A DNA stretch of 57,865 nucleotides from Lutimaribacter_A marinistellae (GCF_042648365.1 NZ_JBHRXI010000044.1:1-57865); one strand, 5' to 3'; numbered from the stretch's first letter, positions 35,291-44,438 are shown. Made by a program: numbers and translations. The notes: generated by a model not told the origin, from the sequence alone.

Positions 35291-36598
35291 ATGCCAAGAG
35301 AATATTTGAAGAAAGCAAAGCTCACATCGGTTTCCGATGCTGGAGAAGTCCGGGAAACAGTGTCGAACATCATCGCGGACATTTCCGAGAACGGAGACGC
35401 GGCAGTTCTCAAGTATGCCAAGAAATTTGACAATTATGACGGGAATATCCTTCTCACTCCCGATGATCTTGCCGAAGCGGCGGCCAAGGTGCCGCAGAAG
35501 TTGAAAGACGATATTCAATTTGCGCATGACAACGTGCGCCGGTTTGCGGAACAGCAGCGCGCCACCGTGTCGGACATTCAGTATGAAATCGTTCCGGGCC
35601 TGATTGCCGGTCAAAAGGCGATCCCGGTGGATGCTGCCGGATGCTATGTTCCGGCTGGGAGATATCGCCATATCGCAAGTGCCGTCATGACGGTTACAAC
35701 GGCTAAAGTCGCGGGCTGCCGCCACATTACCGTATGTTCGCCGCCACAACCGGGCGAGGGGGTCTCGCCCGCCATTGCATACGCGGCTCAGATCAGCGGA
35801 GCAGACAAGATCATGGCCATCGGCGGCGTCCAAGCCATTGCCGCCATGGCATTCGGGTTGCTGGATCAACCGCGGTCAAACATTCTTGTTGGTCCGGGAA
35901 ACCAGTTCGTGGCAGAAGCCAAACGCAGCCTGTACGGGCGTGTTGGCATCGACATGATCGCCGGACCAACCGACAGCCTGATACTGGCAGACCGGAACGC
36001 GGACCCGTTCATCGTGGCGACTGACTTGGTGAGCCAAGCCGAACACGGGTACAACTCGCCGGTTTGGCTGGTTACCGATGATCGCAAGCTGGCAGAGACG
36101 GTATTGGAAACCGTGCCCAGGTTGATCGATGACTTGCCCGAATTGAACCGGGAGAACGCTGCCGCCGCGTGGCGCGATTATGCCGAGGTGATCATCTGTT
36201 CGGACCGAGAGGCAATGGCGGCTACATCGGACGAATATGCGCCAGAGCATCTGACCGTACAGGCCGATGACCTCGACTGGTGGCTCGATAGACTAACATG
36301 CTACGGCTCACTGTTTCTTGGAGAAGAAACGACCGTGTCCTACGGCGACAAGGCATCCGGAACTAATCACGTTCTGCCGACGTCACGCGCCGCCACCTAT
36401 ACTGGCGGTCTGAGCGTACACAAGTACATGAAGATAGTGACTTGGCAGCGCGCGACGCGCGAAGGGTCCAAATCGGTTGCCGAGGCGACGGCGCGCATCT
36501 CGAGGCTTGAGGGAATGGAAGGTCATGCACGGGCGGCAGATGTGCGATTGGCCAAGTATTTTCCGGACGAAACGTTCGACCTGACAGCAAATGGATGA
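35291..36598 (+). CDS. Histidinol-dehydrogenase-family NAD-dependent dehydrogenase (HpsN-like candidate)
   Basis: A 435-residue HisD-fold protein that oxidises a primary alcohol to an acid in two NAD-linked steps through a zinc site. Catalytic Glu-His are in YAPEHL (about 318-319). Zinc-ligand equivalents are Gln and His of VSQAEHG (about 249-252), Asp of YGDKASGTNH (near 351) and His of EGMEGHARA (near 412). No his genes are nearby. It sits between a TRAP system and two other alcohol dehydrogenases, the context of sulfopropanediol 3-dehydrogenase (HpsN), which is HisD-related. I start at ATG 35291; the Shine-Dalgarno is weak. The gene overlaps the SDR gene by 8 nt. Confidence 0.85.
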   Translation: MPREYLKKAKLTSVSDAGEVRETVSNIIADISENGDAAVLKYAKKFDNYDGNILLTPDDLAEAAAKVPQKLKDDIQFAHDNVRRFAEQQRATVSDIQYEIVPGLIAGQKAIPVDAAGCYVPAGRYRHIASAVMTVTTAKVAGCRHITVCSPPQPGEGVSPAIAYAAQISGADKIMAIGGVQAIAAMAFGLLDQPRSNILVGPGNQFVAEAKRSLYGRVGIDMIAGPTDSLILADRNADPFIVATDLVSQAEHGYNSPVWLVTDDRKLAETVLETVPRLIDDLPELNRENAAAAWRDYAEVIICSDREAMAATSDEYAPEHLTVQADDLDWWLDRLTCYGSLFLGEETTVSYGDKASGTNHVLPTSRAATYTGGLSVHKYMKIVTWQRATREGSKSVAEATARISRLEGMEGHARAADVRLAKYFPDETFDLTANG

Positions 36599-37349
36599 TC
36601 TTCACCAGTTATTCGACCTTACGGGCAAAACAGCCTGCATCACCGGCGCAAGCTCGGGTCTCGGGCGACGGGCGGCGACTGTTCTCGCGGCAGCCGGCGC
36701 TTGCGTGGTTGGCGTAGCGCGCCGCGAGACCCAACTGCAGGAATGGAGTTCTGAAATCGGACCGACGGCGAGAGCCATCGCATGCGATCTGATCGACATC
36801 GATCCAGCGGTTCTCGCCGCAGAGATATCCGCCCCTTATGGCGCCCCCGACATTGTCATCCACGCCGCGGGCATCAACCCGCGACAGAATGCGGATGATG
36901 TAACAATGGACAAGTGGCAGGCGACGATCGACCTGAACCTCTCCGTTCCCTTTTTCTTGACGCAGGCACTGGTCCCTTCAATGCAGGCAAAAGGTTGGGG
37001 GCGCGTGGTGAATTTTGCATCGCTGCAAAGCGACCGCGCTTTTCCTGGTGGCATCGCTTACGGGACCACCAAGGCTGGTCTGGTCCAGATGACGCGCGCA
37101 ATGGCGGAGGCGTGGTCGCGATTTGGCATCAATGTCAATGCGGTGGGTCCGGGGTTCTTCCCTACGGAATTGACCGAGCCCGTCTTTGCCGATCCTCAAC
37201 GCGCTGATCGCAACGCAGCGCAAACCTGCGTTGGACGCAACGGGGAACTGCCAGATCTGGATGGTCCGCTGTTGTTCTTATGCTCAGAGGCATCGCGCTA
37301 CGTGACGGGGCAATTGTTGATGGTAGACGGAGGGTTCACCGCGAAATGA
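36591..37349 (+). CDS. Short-chain dehydrogenase/reductase
   Basis: A 252-residue classical SDR. The cofactor motif is CITGASSGLGRRAA (about 15-28), the structural motif is IHAAGIN (NAG equivalent), and the catalytic Ser is in NFASLQS with Tyr and Lys in YGTTK (about 158-162). The end, MVDGGF, is typical. It oxidises a secondary alcohol or reduces the ketone with NAD(P). It overlaps the HisD-like gene by 8 nt and the zinc dehydrogenase by 4 nt, so the three dehydrogenases are surely one unit. In a DHPS-type route it could epimerise DHPS with the next enzyme by 2-oxidation and reduction. Confidence 0.9.
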   Translation: MDDLHQLFDLTGKTACITGASSGLGRRAATVLAAAGACVVGVARRETQLQEWSSEIGPTARAIACDLIDIDPAVLAAEISAPYGAPDIVIHAAGINPRQNADDVTMDKWQATIDLNLSVPFFLTQALVPSMQAKGWGRVVNFASLQSDRAFPGGIAYGTTKAGLVQMTRAMAEAWSRFGINVNAVGPGFFPTELTEPVFADPQRADRNAAQTCVGRNGELPDLDGPLLFLCSEASRYVTGQLLMVDGGFTAK

Positions 37350-38323
37350 AAGCTCTCGTTTACGAAGGTACCGCCACCCTTGTGCTGCGGGATGTGCCGG
37401 GTCCTGAACCGGAAAGTGGCGAAGAACTGGTTCAGATAGATGCCGCTGGGATTTGCGGATCCGACATGCACGCGTATCTTGGTCACGATGTCAGGCGGCC
37501 GGCGCCGTTGATCCTCGGCCACGAAGCAGCGGGCACCGTTGTTCGGGGAGCGCGTTCGGGGAAGAGGGTTACGATCAATCCCTTGGTCACGTGCCGAACC
37601 TGTTTGGCCTGTAAGGCAGGGCGGGAAAACATCTGCGAGTATCGCGAGATCATTTCAATGCCGCCGCGCGAAGGCGCGTTTGCTCAATTCGTGACCATCC
37701 CGGCCTCGAACCTCGTTGTTGTCCCCGATCATGTGTCATTTGGCAAAGCGGCCCTAGCAGAACCGCTTGCGGTAGGTTGGCACGCCGTGCGCCTTGGACT
37801 CGAGGCGCTGGCAACGAACGCAGACCGCCGCGCGATTGTTCTCGGTGGCGGGGCAATAGGTTTGGCCGCTTCGCTAGCCCTGAAGGCGCAAGGATTAACT
37901 GATGTCACGATTGTCGAGCCAAATGAGCAACGGCGCGCCTTCCTGAGCAGGTACGACGAACGCGCCGCGGCCGAGGCTGTTGATGAGGCGCCAATCGTGG
38001 TTGATGCCGTGGGATATGCGGCAACAAGGGCGAAAGCATCTGCGTTGGTGGCGCCTGGTGGGGTCGTCGTACATATCGGTTTGGGCGAAGACACCGGTGG
38101 CTTGGATATCCGTCGCATGACGCTTCAGGAAATCACGTTCATCGGTACATACACCTATTCCGCTCAGGATTTTCGCAACACCTGTGAAGCGATGTTCGAT
38201 GGGCGTCTTGGTCCGCTTGACTGGTTCGAAACACGAAGCCTGTCAGATGGCGCTGGAGCTTTTGATGATCTGCGTCATCATCGTGTCGCAGCCCCAAAGA
38301 TCGTTTTGACACCCTGGTCCTGA
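37346..38323 (+). CDS. Zinc-dependent alcohol dehydrogenase (MDR family)
   Basis: A 325-residue medium-chain dehydrogenase. Catalytic zinc ligands are in AGICGSDMHAYLGHD and ILGHEAAG (about 33-62). The structural zinc cysteines are in CRTCLACKAGRENIC (about 80-94). The NAD fold has VLGGGAIGLAASLALK (about 164-179). ATG 37346 overlaps the SDR stop; the frame is open further upstream only inside the SDR gene. It oxidises a secondary alcohol of unknown identity. Together with the SDR it provides two dehydrogenases of opposite type, as expected where both enantiomers of a 2-hydroxy compound are used. Confidence 0.9.
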   Translation: MKALVYEGTATLVLRDVPGPEPESGEELVQIDAAGICGSDMHAYLGHDVRRPAPLILGHEAAGTVVRGARSGKRVTINPLVTCRTCLACKAGRENICEYREIISMPPREGAFAQFVTIPASNLVVVPDHVSFGKAALAEPLAVGWHAVRLGLEALATNADRRAIVLGGGAIGLAASLALKAQGLTDVTIVEPNEQRRAFLSRYDERAAAEAVDEAPIVVDAVGYAATRAKASALVAPGGVVVHIGLGEDTGGLDIRRMTLQEITFIGTYTYSAQDFRNTCEAMFDGRLGPLDWFETRSLSDGAGAFDDLRHHRVAAPKIVLTPWS

Positions 38324-38351
38324 TTGACTCCGAGAAAGATGGAGAGGTCGA

Positions 38352-38762
38352 ATGTACAGCAAAATACTTGTCACTCTTGCCCTCGACCACGGGTTGGCGC
38401 CGCGCTTGTTGGGCATTGCGCGCGGATTGCTTGCTCGAAACGGCGAAATTCATGCGCTTCACGTCGTCGAGGCCGCTTATGGTTTGGCGCAGGCCACCCA
38501 GTCGAGCGAGGTCGCGAAACAGGCGTTCGAACGGGCGAAAAGCCGTATGCAGGAAAAGCTTGTCGGGGAGGCGCGCATAAAACGAACTGTTGTCGAGGGT
38601 CATGTTTATCGAAGCATCTTGGACTTCGCACGAGAACAGGGCGCGGATTGTATCGTGATGGGCTCCCATCGACCGGGGCTGAGTGACTACTTCATCGGTT
38701 CAACGGCTGCGCGCGTCGTTCGGCACGCAGCTTGTGCCGTCCATGTACATCGCGAGGCCTGA
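38352..38762 (+). CDS. Universal stress protein (UspA family)
   Basis: A 136-residue Usp with intact nucleotide loop: MGSHRPGLSDYFIGSTAARV (about 103-122) fits G-x2-G-x9-G-S/T, so ATP binding is likely. A GGAGAGG ribosome-binding site precedes ATG 38352. It ends the TRAP/dehydrogenase run, 28 nt after the zinc dehydrogenase. ATP-binding Usps are encoded with TRAP transporters in other bacteria and can adjust their activity. Confidence 0.9.
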   Translation: MYSKILVTLALDHGLAPRLLGIARGLLARNGEIHALHVVEAAYGLAQATQSSEVAKQAFERAKSRMQEKLVGEARIKRTVVEGHVYRSILDFAREQGADCIVMGSHRPGLSDYFIGSTAARVVRHAACAVHVHREA

Positions 38763-38817
38763 CGCCTTTTTCAGAAAAGCGACACAATTGACGGTTCTGT
38801 CGGGGTCATGGCCCGGG

Positions 38818-40608
38818 TCAGATGAAAACGCAGGAAAAGTCGTTTTCACTCAACTCGGTCGCGGTGACCTGCTGAAGCGTGACTGAGCCAGTGGCCCATT
38901 TCAGAACCGTGTCGCTTCCATCTTGTGAGACTGTGATGTCTTGAAAACTCAACCAGTCGAAACGGAAACGGTCCACGCCCATTTCGAAATCACGAATAAC
39001 ATCATCGCCAAGATCGAACCGCGCGCGAAAGCGGAACAGATCTGATCCTTCTCCGCCGGTGACAATGTCGTCGCCTATGCCCGGGTCAAGCGTATCGTTA
39101 CCGGCGCCGCCATCCAGAGAGTCCTTTCCCCAGCGGCCTCGTAGGATGTCGTTGCCATTACCGCCCAGCAGCGTGTCGCGGCCAAACCCTCCAATAACGG
39201 TATCATTGCCTGGCCCGGAGGAGGCGTCGATAAACAAGTCGTCACCCTGGTTCACCCAAACGAAATCGTCGCCTGCGCCACTTTCGATCGTATCGTTTCC
39301 CCGACCGGCAAAAACGACATCATTGCCTGCGCCGTCCCGAACAAGATCGTTGCCGGCCTGACTGTTGATCCAATTCAATCCAGCGGGCTCGTAGATTGAA
39401 TCATCGCCGGACGTACCCCAATATTCGGCGGCGAAAATCCGTGCTTTGACACTCCATGCTCCGTCCTGTTGCTCTGCCCAGGTAGCTGCAAACCCTCCAT
39501 TCGTGAGATGGGCAACGCTCGGCCAGTCGTGAGCGTCTGAGTGTTGACCGCTTATCCGAACATCCTCTCCGAGAGGTTCGCCGTTCGCGTCAAAGCGGCG
39601 GCTGAAAACTCCGATATCTGTTCCATCTGCACTGCTTGAGTGCCAGCTAATGACAAACCCACCGTCCGGCGTGTCGATAACGGCTGGTTGGCGCTGATCG
39701 CCGTCCGTTTCGACGTTTACCTGGAACTCGCTCCCCATCGGTGAGCCGTCCGGCGCGAACATCTGGCCATACAAACCGTGCCCGCTTCCGTCCTGGGACG
39801 GCCCGCCGTCTTCGCGAACGGACTCCCACACCGCCACGATGCCGCCTCCGGCGAGCGTAGCAATCACCGGGTTCTTCTGTTCATCGCGCAGATACGTGTT
39901 GATTCGAAACTCCGTGCCGACCGCCTCTGCTGCGGCATCAAAACGTCGACCGTAGACATCATGTGTTCGGGTTGCGCTATTTTGAGAGCTCGATTGCCAC
40001 ACAACGGTAAACCCGCCATCGTTCAATGCCGTGAGCGACGGAGACCCCTGGTTCCCGATTGTGGTCGAGTTTACTCGGAACTCGGTGCCGACTCCTGATC
40101 CATCAGACGCATATCGTCGTGCAAAAACGCCGCTTTCGTTGCCGTCTTGTCGCCAAGACTGCCAGACTACGACAAACCCGCCATCATTCAACGGCGCAAC
40201 TTTTGGAAAAGACTGGTCGAACTCTGTCTCGATGTTGACGCGGAATTCGGTGCCCACCGGATCTCCGGTCGGCCCAAACCGTTTCCCGTAGACGCCGATG
40301 CCGCCACCGTCTTGAAAGCCTGAATGCCAGGCGACAACAAGACTACCGTCGCTCAGTAAGGCAGATGCGGAGTACACTTGGAAATTGGTCGCCCAATCGT
40401 TGATGCGGAACTCCTCGCCAATCGCAGTGCCGCTCGAGTCGAACCGTTGGCCGAATATCCCGTATGAGGATCCATCCTGAGCCCATGAGTCCCACGTGAT
40501 TAGGAAACCACCCTCTGACATCGCTGCGATTTGCGCGTCTTTCTTTCGCGTGTCTGCATGGCTGTTTACCTGGAACTCGCTCCCGGTTGCGGATATTCCA
40601 GCGGTCAT
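38818..40608 (-). CDS. RTX protein with seven N-terminal beta-propeller-like repeats
   Basis: A 596-residue predicted secreted protein. Residues 9 to about 395 contain seven repeats of about 50-61 residues with the plan G-x-EFRVN...P.VA.L.DGGFVVVWQS..QDG...GVFGRRFD. After this come RTX nonapeptides (GGNGNDILRG, GGAGNDTLDPGIGDDIVTGG; about 400-530) and a tail ending NDFSCVFI that should hold the type I secretion signal. There is no N-terminal signal peptide. GGGAGAAAGCC precedes ATG 40608. Seven repeats suggest a seven-bladed propeller, possibly adhesive or ligand-binding. No HlyB/HlyD genes are in the window. Confidence 0.87.
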   Translation of the reverse strand: MTAGISATGSEFQVNSHADTRKKDAQIAAMSEGGFLITWDSWAQDGSSYGIFGQRFDSSGTAIGEEFRINDWATNFQVYSASALLSDGSLVVAWHSGFQDGGGIGVYGKRFGPTGDPVGTEFRVNIETEFDQSFPKVAPLNDGGFVVVWQSWRQDGNESGVFARRYASDGSGVGTEFRVNSTTIGNQGSPSLTALNDGGFTVVWQSSSQNSATRTHDVYGRRFDAAAEAVGTEFRINTYLRDEQKNPVIATLAGGGIVAVWESVREDGGPSQDGSGHGLYGQMFAPDGSPMGSEFQVNVETDGDQRQPAVIDTPDGGFVISWHSSSADGTDIGVFSRRFDANGEPLGEDVRISGQHSDAHDWPSVAHLTNGGFAATWAEQQDGAWSVKARIFAAEYWGTSGDDSIYEPAGLNWINSQAGNDLVRDGAGNDVVFAGRGNDTIESGAGDDFVWVNQGDDLFIDASSGPGNDTVIGGFGRDTLLGGNGNDILRGRWGKDSLDGGAGNDTLDPGIGDDIVTGGEGSDLFRFRARFDLGDDVIRDFEMGVDRFRFDWLSFQDITVSQDGSDTVLKWATGSVTLQQVTATELSENDFSCVFI

Positions 40609-40773
40609 GGCTTTCTCCCGTGGGCGGAAGGTTGTCCGGTCGACCCTAGCTCTGGTGGCCGATCACTTCAAATGTACTGATGGCGTCGAATGGCCCACTT
40701 GAAAACACTGCCGGTCCGATGGCCGGTTCAGTGGTAGGGCGTAGAGCTTGGTTCGATAAGGGATGTTCACGGT

Positions 40774-41964
40774 TCAGCCAAACTGGTTGTTCTTGATCAA
40801 TGACCTCTGATGCATGATCGGTGCCATCGCACCCAGCGTCGTGAGCGCCAGGACGGTGAACGCGTATTCATGGGGCAGCGTGAACAACAACGCTCCTCCG
40901 ATGATTGGCCCCAGCAGCTTGCCCATGTTGCGCATACCGCCAACGATGCCAAAGGCGAAGCCGGTCGCGTCGGTCCCAGCCGCGCGCGCGATCATGGCCA
41001 TCGCTGCTGGATGATAGGCACCGTTCCCAATGCCTATCGAGATTGCGACCAGCATCAGCAAGTCAGCGGATTTCGCCGACGGAACCATCACCAGTGCCGC
41101 GGCCATCAGTGCAAGACCTGCCATGGCCACCTTTTCGGGAGCGCGCAAGCGGTCGGCCAGGCGTCCGGCGAGGGGGCGGGTGGCTGCCATAGCCATCTCC
41201 TGAACCGACAGAAAGACGCCAGCGGAAAGCGGCGTTCCTCCTTGCGCAAGGATCATCAGTGGCAGGAAGGTTTTGACAGCGTAGAGCCCGACTCGGGATG
41301 ACATCTCGACCAATCCGAAGCCCAGCAAGGGACGATTGCGTGTCAGTAACGATGGCAGCTCGGAAATTTGGTACGTTGCGGAATGCTTCTTTGCCGCGTT
41401 TCTTGGTCCCGTTCGCAATGAAAGAACCGGAATGTATGCCAATACAGCAATCAGGCTTGTGCAGGCATAAACTTGTGGCGCGGATACGTAACTCAATAGA
41501 AGGCCACCAATTAGTGGGCCGAGTATGTATCCGCCAGTGCGCGAAAGTCCGAACCAGCCGAACAATTCGGCCTTGGGGCCCGCGTCCAGATCGGCGATGA
41601 ATGCCAGCGTAACCGGACCGTAAATTGCGGTGGCAAGGCCGTGCAGCAGGCGCAGTGCTACAAGGTCTTCGGTCGTTGTGACGCCGGAATACAGCAGTGG
41701 TGTAAAGGCAAACAACGCCGTTCCGAGCATCAGCCATATCCAGCGTCCGTAACGATCCGAAAGCATGCCAAAAACCGGTTTTGACAACATGCCCGTAAGT
41801 GTCGAAACAGAAACGATGGCCCCCAGAATAACTTCATTGGCGCCCAGTTGATCTGCGAAGACAGGCAATACCGGCGATTTGCCCGCCATGTATGCCGTAC
41901 GCACTGCAAAATCCGCGAGGAACAAGGCGGCAAACGCGGAAAGAACGCTGGTTCGATGCATCAA
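40774..41964 (-). CDS. Major facilitator superfamily transporter
   Basis: A 396-residue carrier with twelve predicted membrane helices in two halves. The loop between helices 2 and 3, FGMLSDRYGRWIWLMLG (about 64-80), is the MFS signature, and its counterpart in the second half is GRLADRLRAPEKVAMAG (about 268-284). The substrate cannot be read. The pattern is closest to drug/metabolite effluxers, but this is weak. It has RTX or lectin-type genes on both sides on the same strand and no enzyme partner. Confidence 0.88.
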   Translation of the reverse strand: MMHRTSVLSAFAALFLADFAVRTAYMAGKSPVLPVFADQLGANEVILGAIVSVSTLTGMLSKPVFGMLSDRYGRWIWLMLGTALFAFTPLLYSGVTTTEDLVALRLLHGLATAIYGPVTLAFIADLDAGPKAELFGWFGLSRTGGYILGPLIGGLLLSYVSAPQVYACTSLIAVLAYIPVLSLRTGPRNAAKKHSATYQISELPSLLTRNRPLLGFGLVEMSSRVGLYAVKTFLPLMILAQGGTPLSAGVFLSVQEMAMAATRPLAGRLADRLRAPEKVAMAGLALMAAALVMVPSAKSADLLMLVAISIGIGNGAYHPAAMAMIARAAGTDATGFAFGIVGGMRNMGKLLGPIIGGALLFTLPHEYAFTVLALTTLGAMAPIMHQRSLIKNNQFG

Positions 41965-42035
41965 AGCACTGCTCTCTCCAGAGAACGCACCATGACTGGA
42001 GCGTTCTCATTTGCGTGTTTCAACAAGCGGGAGCG

Positions 42036-44438
42036 TCAGATAATGATGCCGACATAAACCCCGGCATTACCGAAGCCAACGATATCGGCTCGGCCATCAC
42101 CGGTGACGTCCGCCATCATCCTCGGGTGCATGTTTACGCGCCAGCCGCCAGCGTCATAGCCAAAGTTGTCGACGATCCGCTTTGGTGGGTTGAAGGTGCC
42201 GTCTCCATTCGATGTCGCCACATAAACTCCGGCGTTTCCAAAGCCGACGATGTCGGCACAGCCGTCGCCGGTCGTGTCGGCCATGAAACGCGGATGCATG
42301 TTTGCGCGCCAACCGCCTGCACTGTAGCCGAAATTCGTGACTGCGAGCTGTGGTGTCGCATATGAACCATCGGGATTGGCAAGCGAGACGTAAACGCCTG
42401 CATTCCCAAAACCGATGATGTCGGCCCGACCATCACCAGTAACATCAGCCATCATCCTGGGATGCAGGTTTGTACGCCAGCCTCCGGCGACGTAGCCGAA
42501 ATTATCGACCACCCTTACAGGTGCGGCAAAGCTGCCATCAGCCTGCGCGCGTGACACATAGACCCCGGCATTGCCGAACCCGACGATGTCGGCCCGACCG
42601 TCGCCAGTCGTGTCGGCCATCATGCGCGGATGCCTGTCGACCCGCCAGCCTCCAGCATTGTAGCCAAAATTGTCAACGACGCGGTGCACCGGGCCGTAGT
42701 TGCCTGTCGCGTCGGCGCGCGCGACATAAACACCTGCATTGCCAAACCCGACGATATCGGCTCGACCGTCGCCTGTCGTGTCGGCCATTATCCGCGGGTG
42801 CCGGTCCACTCGCCACCCGCCAGCATCGTGGCCGAAATTGGCCACTTCGAGTGAGGGCGGAGCAAAGCTACCTGTCGCCTGCGCGCGCGCAACATAGACG
42901 CCGGCATTACCGAAGCCAACGATATCGGCGCGCCCGTCACCGCTGGTATCTGCCATGACCCTAGGATGGCGTTCCACACGCCAGCCGCCTGCATTGTAGC
43001 CGAAATTGTCAACCACCCGTACCGGTGCAGCAAAGCTGCCGCCTGGCTGCGCACGCGAGACATAGACGCCCGCATTGCCGAACCCGACGATATCGGCGCG
43101 ACCGTCCCCGGTGGTGTCAGCCATCATCCGGGGATGCATGTTCACGCGCCATCCCCCTGCGTTGTAGCCGAAATTGTCGACAACACGATTGACCGGGAGG
43201 GTATCCACGGCAGAATAGCGCACCGCCCTCGGCAACACGTCGGCACCGGTTTCGCCGCCTTCTTGCGTCAAACCTGAGGCGACCCAAGAAGTCGTATTCG
43301 GCACATCAGCGCGACAGTTTATGTAGTCGCCCCAGCGTCCCGCGTTCGGCGCGTTCGATCCAAGCCTAGAATAGCGGTTGGGCCAACTGTTGTTCCCGTC
43401 ATCGTAAACGCCGACGACATGCCCGGGATTGCGGGTTCCTCCGCCGAAATACGCTGCGAAACCAAGAGAGTTGACACTGTTGTAGCATACAGCCGGGTAG
43501 GCCCATGCACCATCATTCGACCAGATGTCCGGCTGGTTGATGACCGATTTGTCGCTCTCGCGAATGCGGACCACCTTGCAATACGCGTTCGGTCGATTGC
43601 CGCCGCTCCCGGCCGTCCAGGCAAAAGAGATTTGACCGCCGCCCATGCTTCCGGCGGTGATCCGTGGATCACACCGAGCCAGCCAGTTCACGCCATTCGG
43701 AGCGGTCGAGGAGATGTTTCCGGACCAGTTGTCGACGTCGATGTCCCACTGACTGATAGAGTTGCCACTGTCCGGCCACGAAAACAGCCTGATCTGGGAA
43801 GTCGAATTGTGGCTGGCAAAATACATCTCTCCAGACGGAACCGCGTGTTGGGTCAGCCGCAAGGAGCCGTTGTTTGTCGTGTCCCACCATCCAAAACCAA
43901 GATTTCCACCGGTCTCTAACGTGTCGAGTGGGAAGCGCATGACCACCGCACGCTGCCACTGGTCCGAATTGTTGAAAACGTTGAAAGTGACGTAAAGATG
44001 GTCTGCTGAAAGCGCGGCGTCGGGATAGTCGAACCAGACATCGTCCCAAGTCGTGTCCAGTGTTGTTGGCGCGATGTCCCACCAGTACCAACCACCGGTC
44101 GCAAAATCTGCGTCGCGCGATATCACGATGCGGAACACGTTCGTGCCCGTTGCCGTTTTCACGTACTGCTTTATCCAAATCCAGATGTCTCTCCGGGCGT
44201 CGAACAGCGTCAGTTGATCGCAACAGAACCCACCGGCCGCCGAAGGGGTTGTCGTGTATGGATTAACGTAAGTCCAATTGGCGCCGCTATCGGTCGAACG
44301 GCTGGCATACCAATTCCCGGTTACGAAAAGCCGTGTGCCGTTGGTCGCGACCGACGGTTCTCCGACTTGAGATGTGGCACCCGAGGTCGCGGCGTCGTTC
44401 AACGGCAGGTTCGCGGAAATGAGAATATCTTTCGGCAT
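42036..44438 (-). CDS. Large protein with N-terminal sialidase-like region and C-terminal seven-repeat lectin-like propeller
   Basis: An 800-residue protein. Residues 1 to about 415 form a beta-rich region with Asp-box-like pieces (SRSTDSGANWTYV near 48-60) that recalls sialidase/BNR propellers; this is a loose match. Residues about 419-800 are seven near-identical repeats of 56 residues, each with FGYNAGGWRV..HPRMMAD (first half) and the calcium-type motif D-x-TGDGRADIVGFGNAGVYV. The pattern resembles FG-GAP/PVL-type fungal lectins, which fold as seven-bladed propellers and bind GlcNAc or sialic acid (from memory). No signal peptide is seen. The start ATG 44438 has AAGGAG seven bases upstream; GTG and TTG codons just before are alternatives. 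The stop falls within the last blade. Confidence 0.85.
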   Translation of the reverse strand: MPKDILISANLPLNDAATSGATSQVGEPSVATNGTRLFVTGNWYASRSTDSGANWTYVNPYTTTPSAAGGFCCDQLTLFDARRDIWIWIKQYVKTATGTNVFRIVISRDADFATGGWYWWDIAPTTLDTTWDDVWFDYPDAALSADHLYVTFNVFNNSDQWQRAVVMRFPLDTLETGGNLGFGWWDTTNNGSLRLTQHAVPSGEMYFASHNSTSQIRLFSWPDSGNSISQWDIDVDNWSGNISSTAPNGVNWLARCDPRITAGSMGGGQISFAWTAGSGGNRPNAYCKVVRIRESDKSVINQPDIWSNDGAWAYPAVCYNSVNSLGFAAYFGGGTRNPGHVVGVYDDGNNSWPNRYSRLGSNAPNAGRWGDYINCRADVPNTTSWVASGLTQEGGETGADVLPRAVRYSAVDTLPVNRVVDNFGYNAGGWRVNMHPRMMADTTGDGRADIVGFGNAGVYVSRAQPGGSFAAPVRVVDNFGYNAGGWRVERHPRVMADTSGDGRADIVGFGNAGVYVARAQATGSFAPPSLEVANFGHDAGGWRVDRHPRIMADTTGDGRADIVGFGNAGVYVARADATGNYGPVHRVVDNFGYNAGGWRVDRHPRMMADTTGDGRADIVGFGNAGVYVSRAQADGSFAAPVRVVDNFGYVAGGWRTNLHPRMMADVTGDGRADIIGFGNAGVYVSLANPDGSYATPQLAVTNFGYSAGGWRANMHPRFMADTTGDGCADIVGFGNAGVYVATSNGDGTFNPPKRIVDNFGYDAGGWRVNMHPRMMADVTGDGRADIVGFGNAGVYVGIII
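42039..43184 (-). repeat. Seven tandem 168-bp coding repeats
   Basis: Six complete units of 168 bp and a seventh of 138 bp, encoding 56-residue blades. The unit core (TGDGRADIVGFGNAGVYV in protein) is invariant or nearly so in all seven; variation is concentrated in the ten residues after it. The last unit ends at IIIstop, cutting the blade short by ten residues. Confidence 0.92.

Noticed and set aside
35291..36598. Reading the HisD-family gene as histidine biosynthesis hisD
   Set aside because: No other his genes are present, and the gene is fused by overlap to catabolic dehydrogenases next to a TRAP system.
42039..43184. Regular 168-bp repeats considered as a CRISPR or satellite array
   Set aside because: The repeats are in frame within one long gene and encode conserved propeller blades; there are no spacers.
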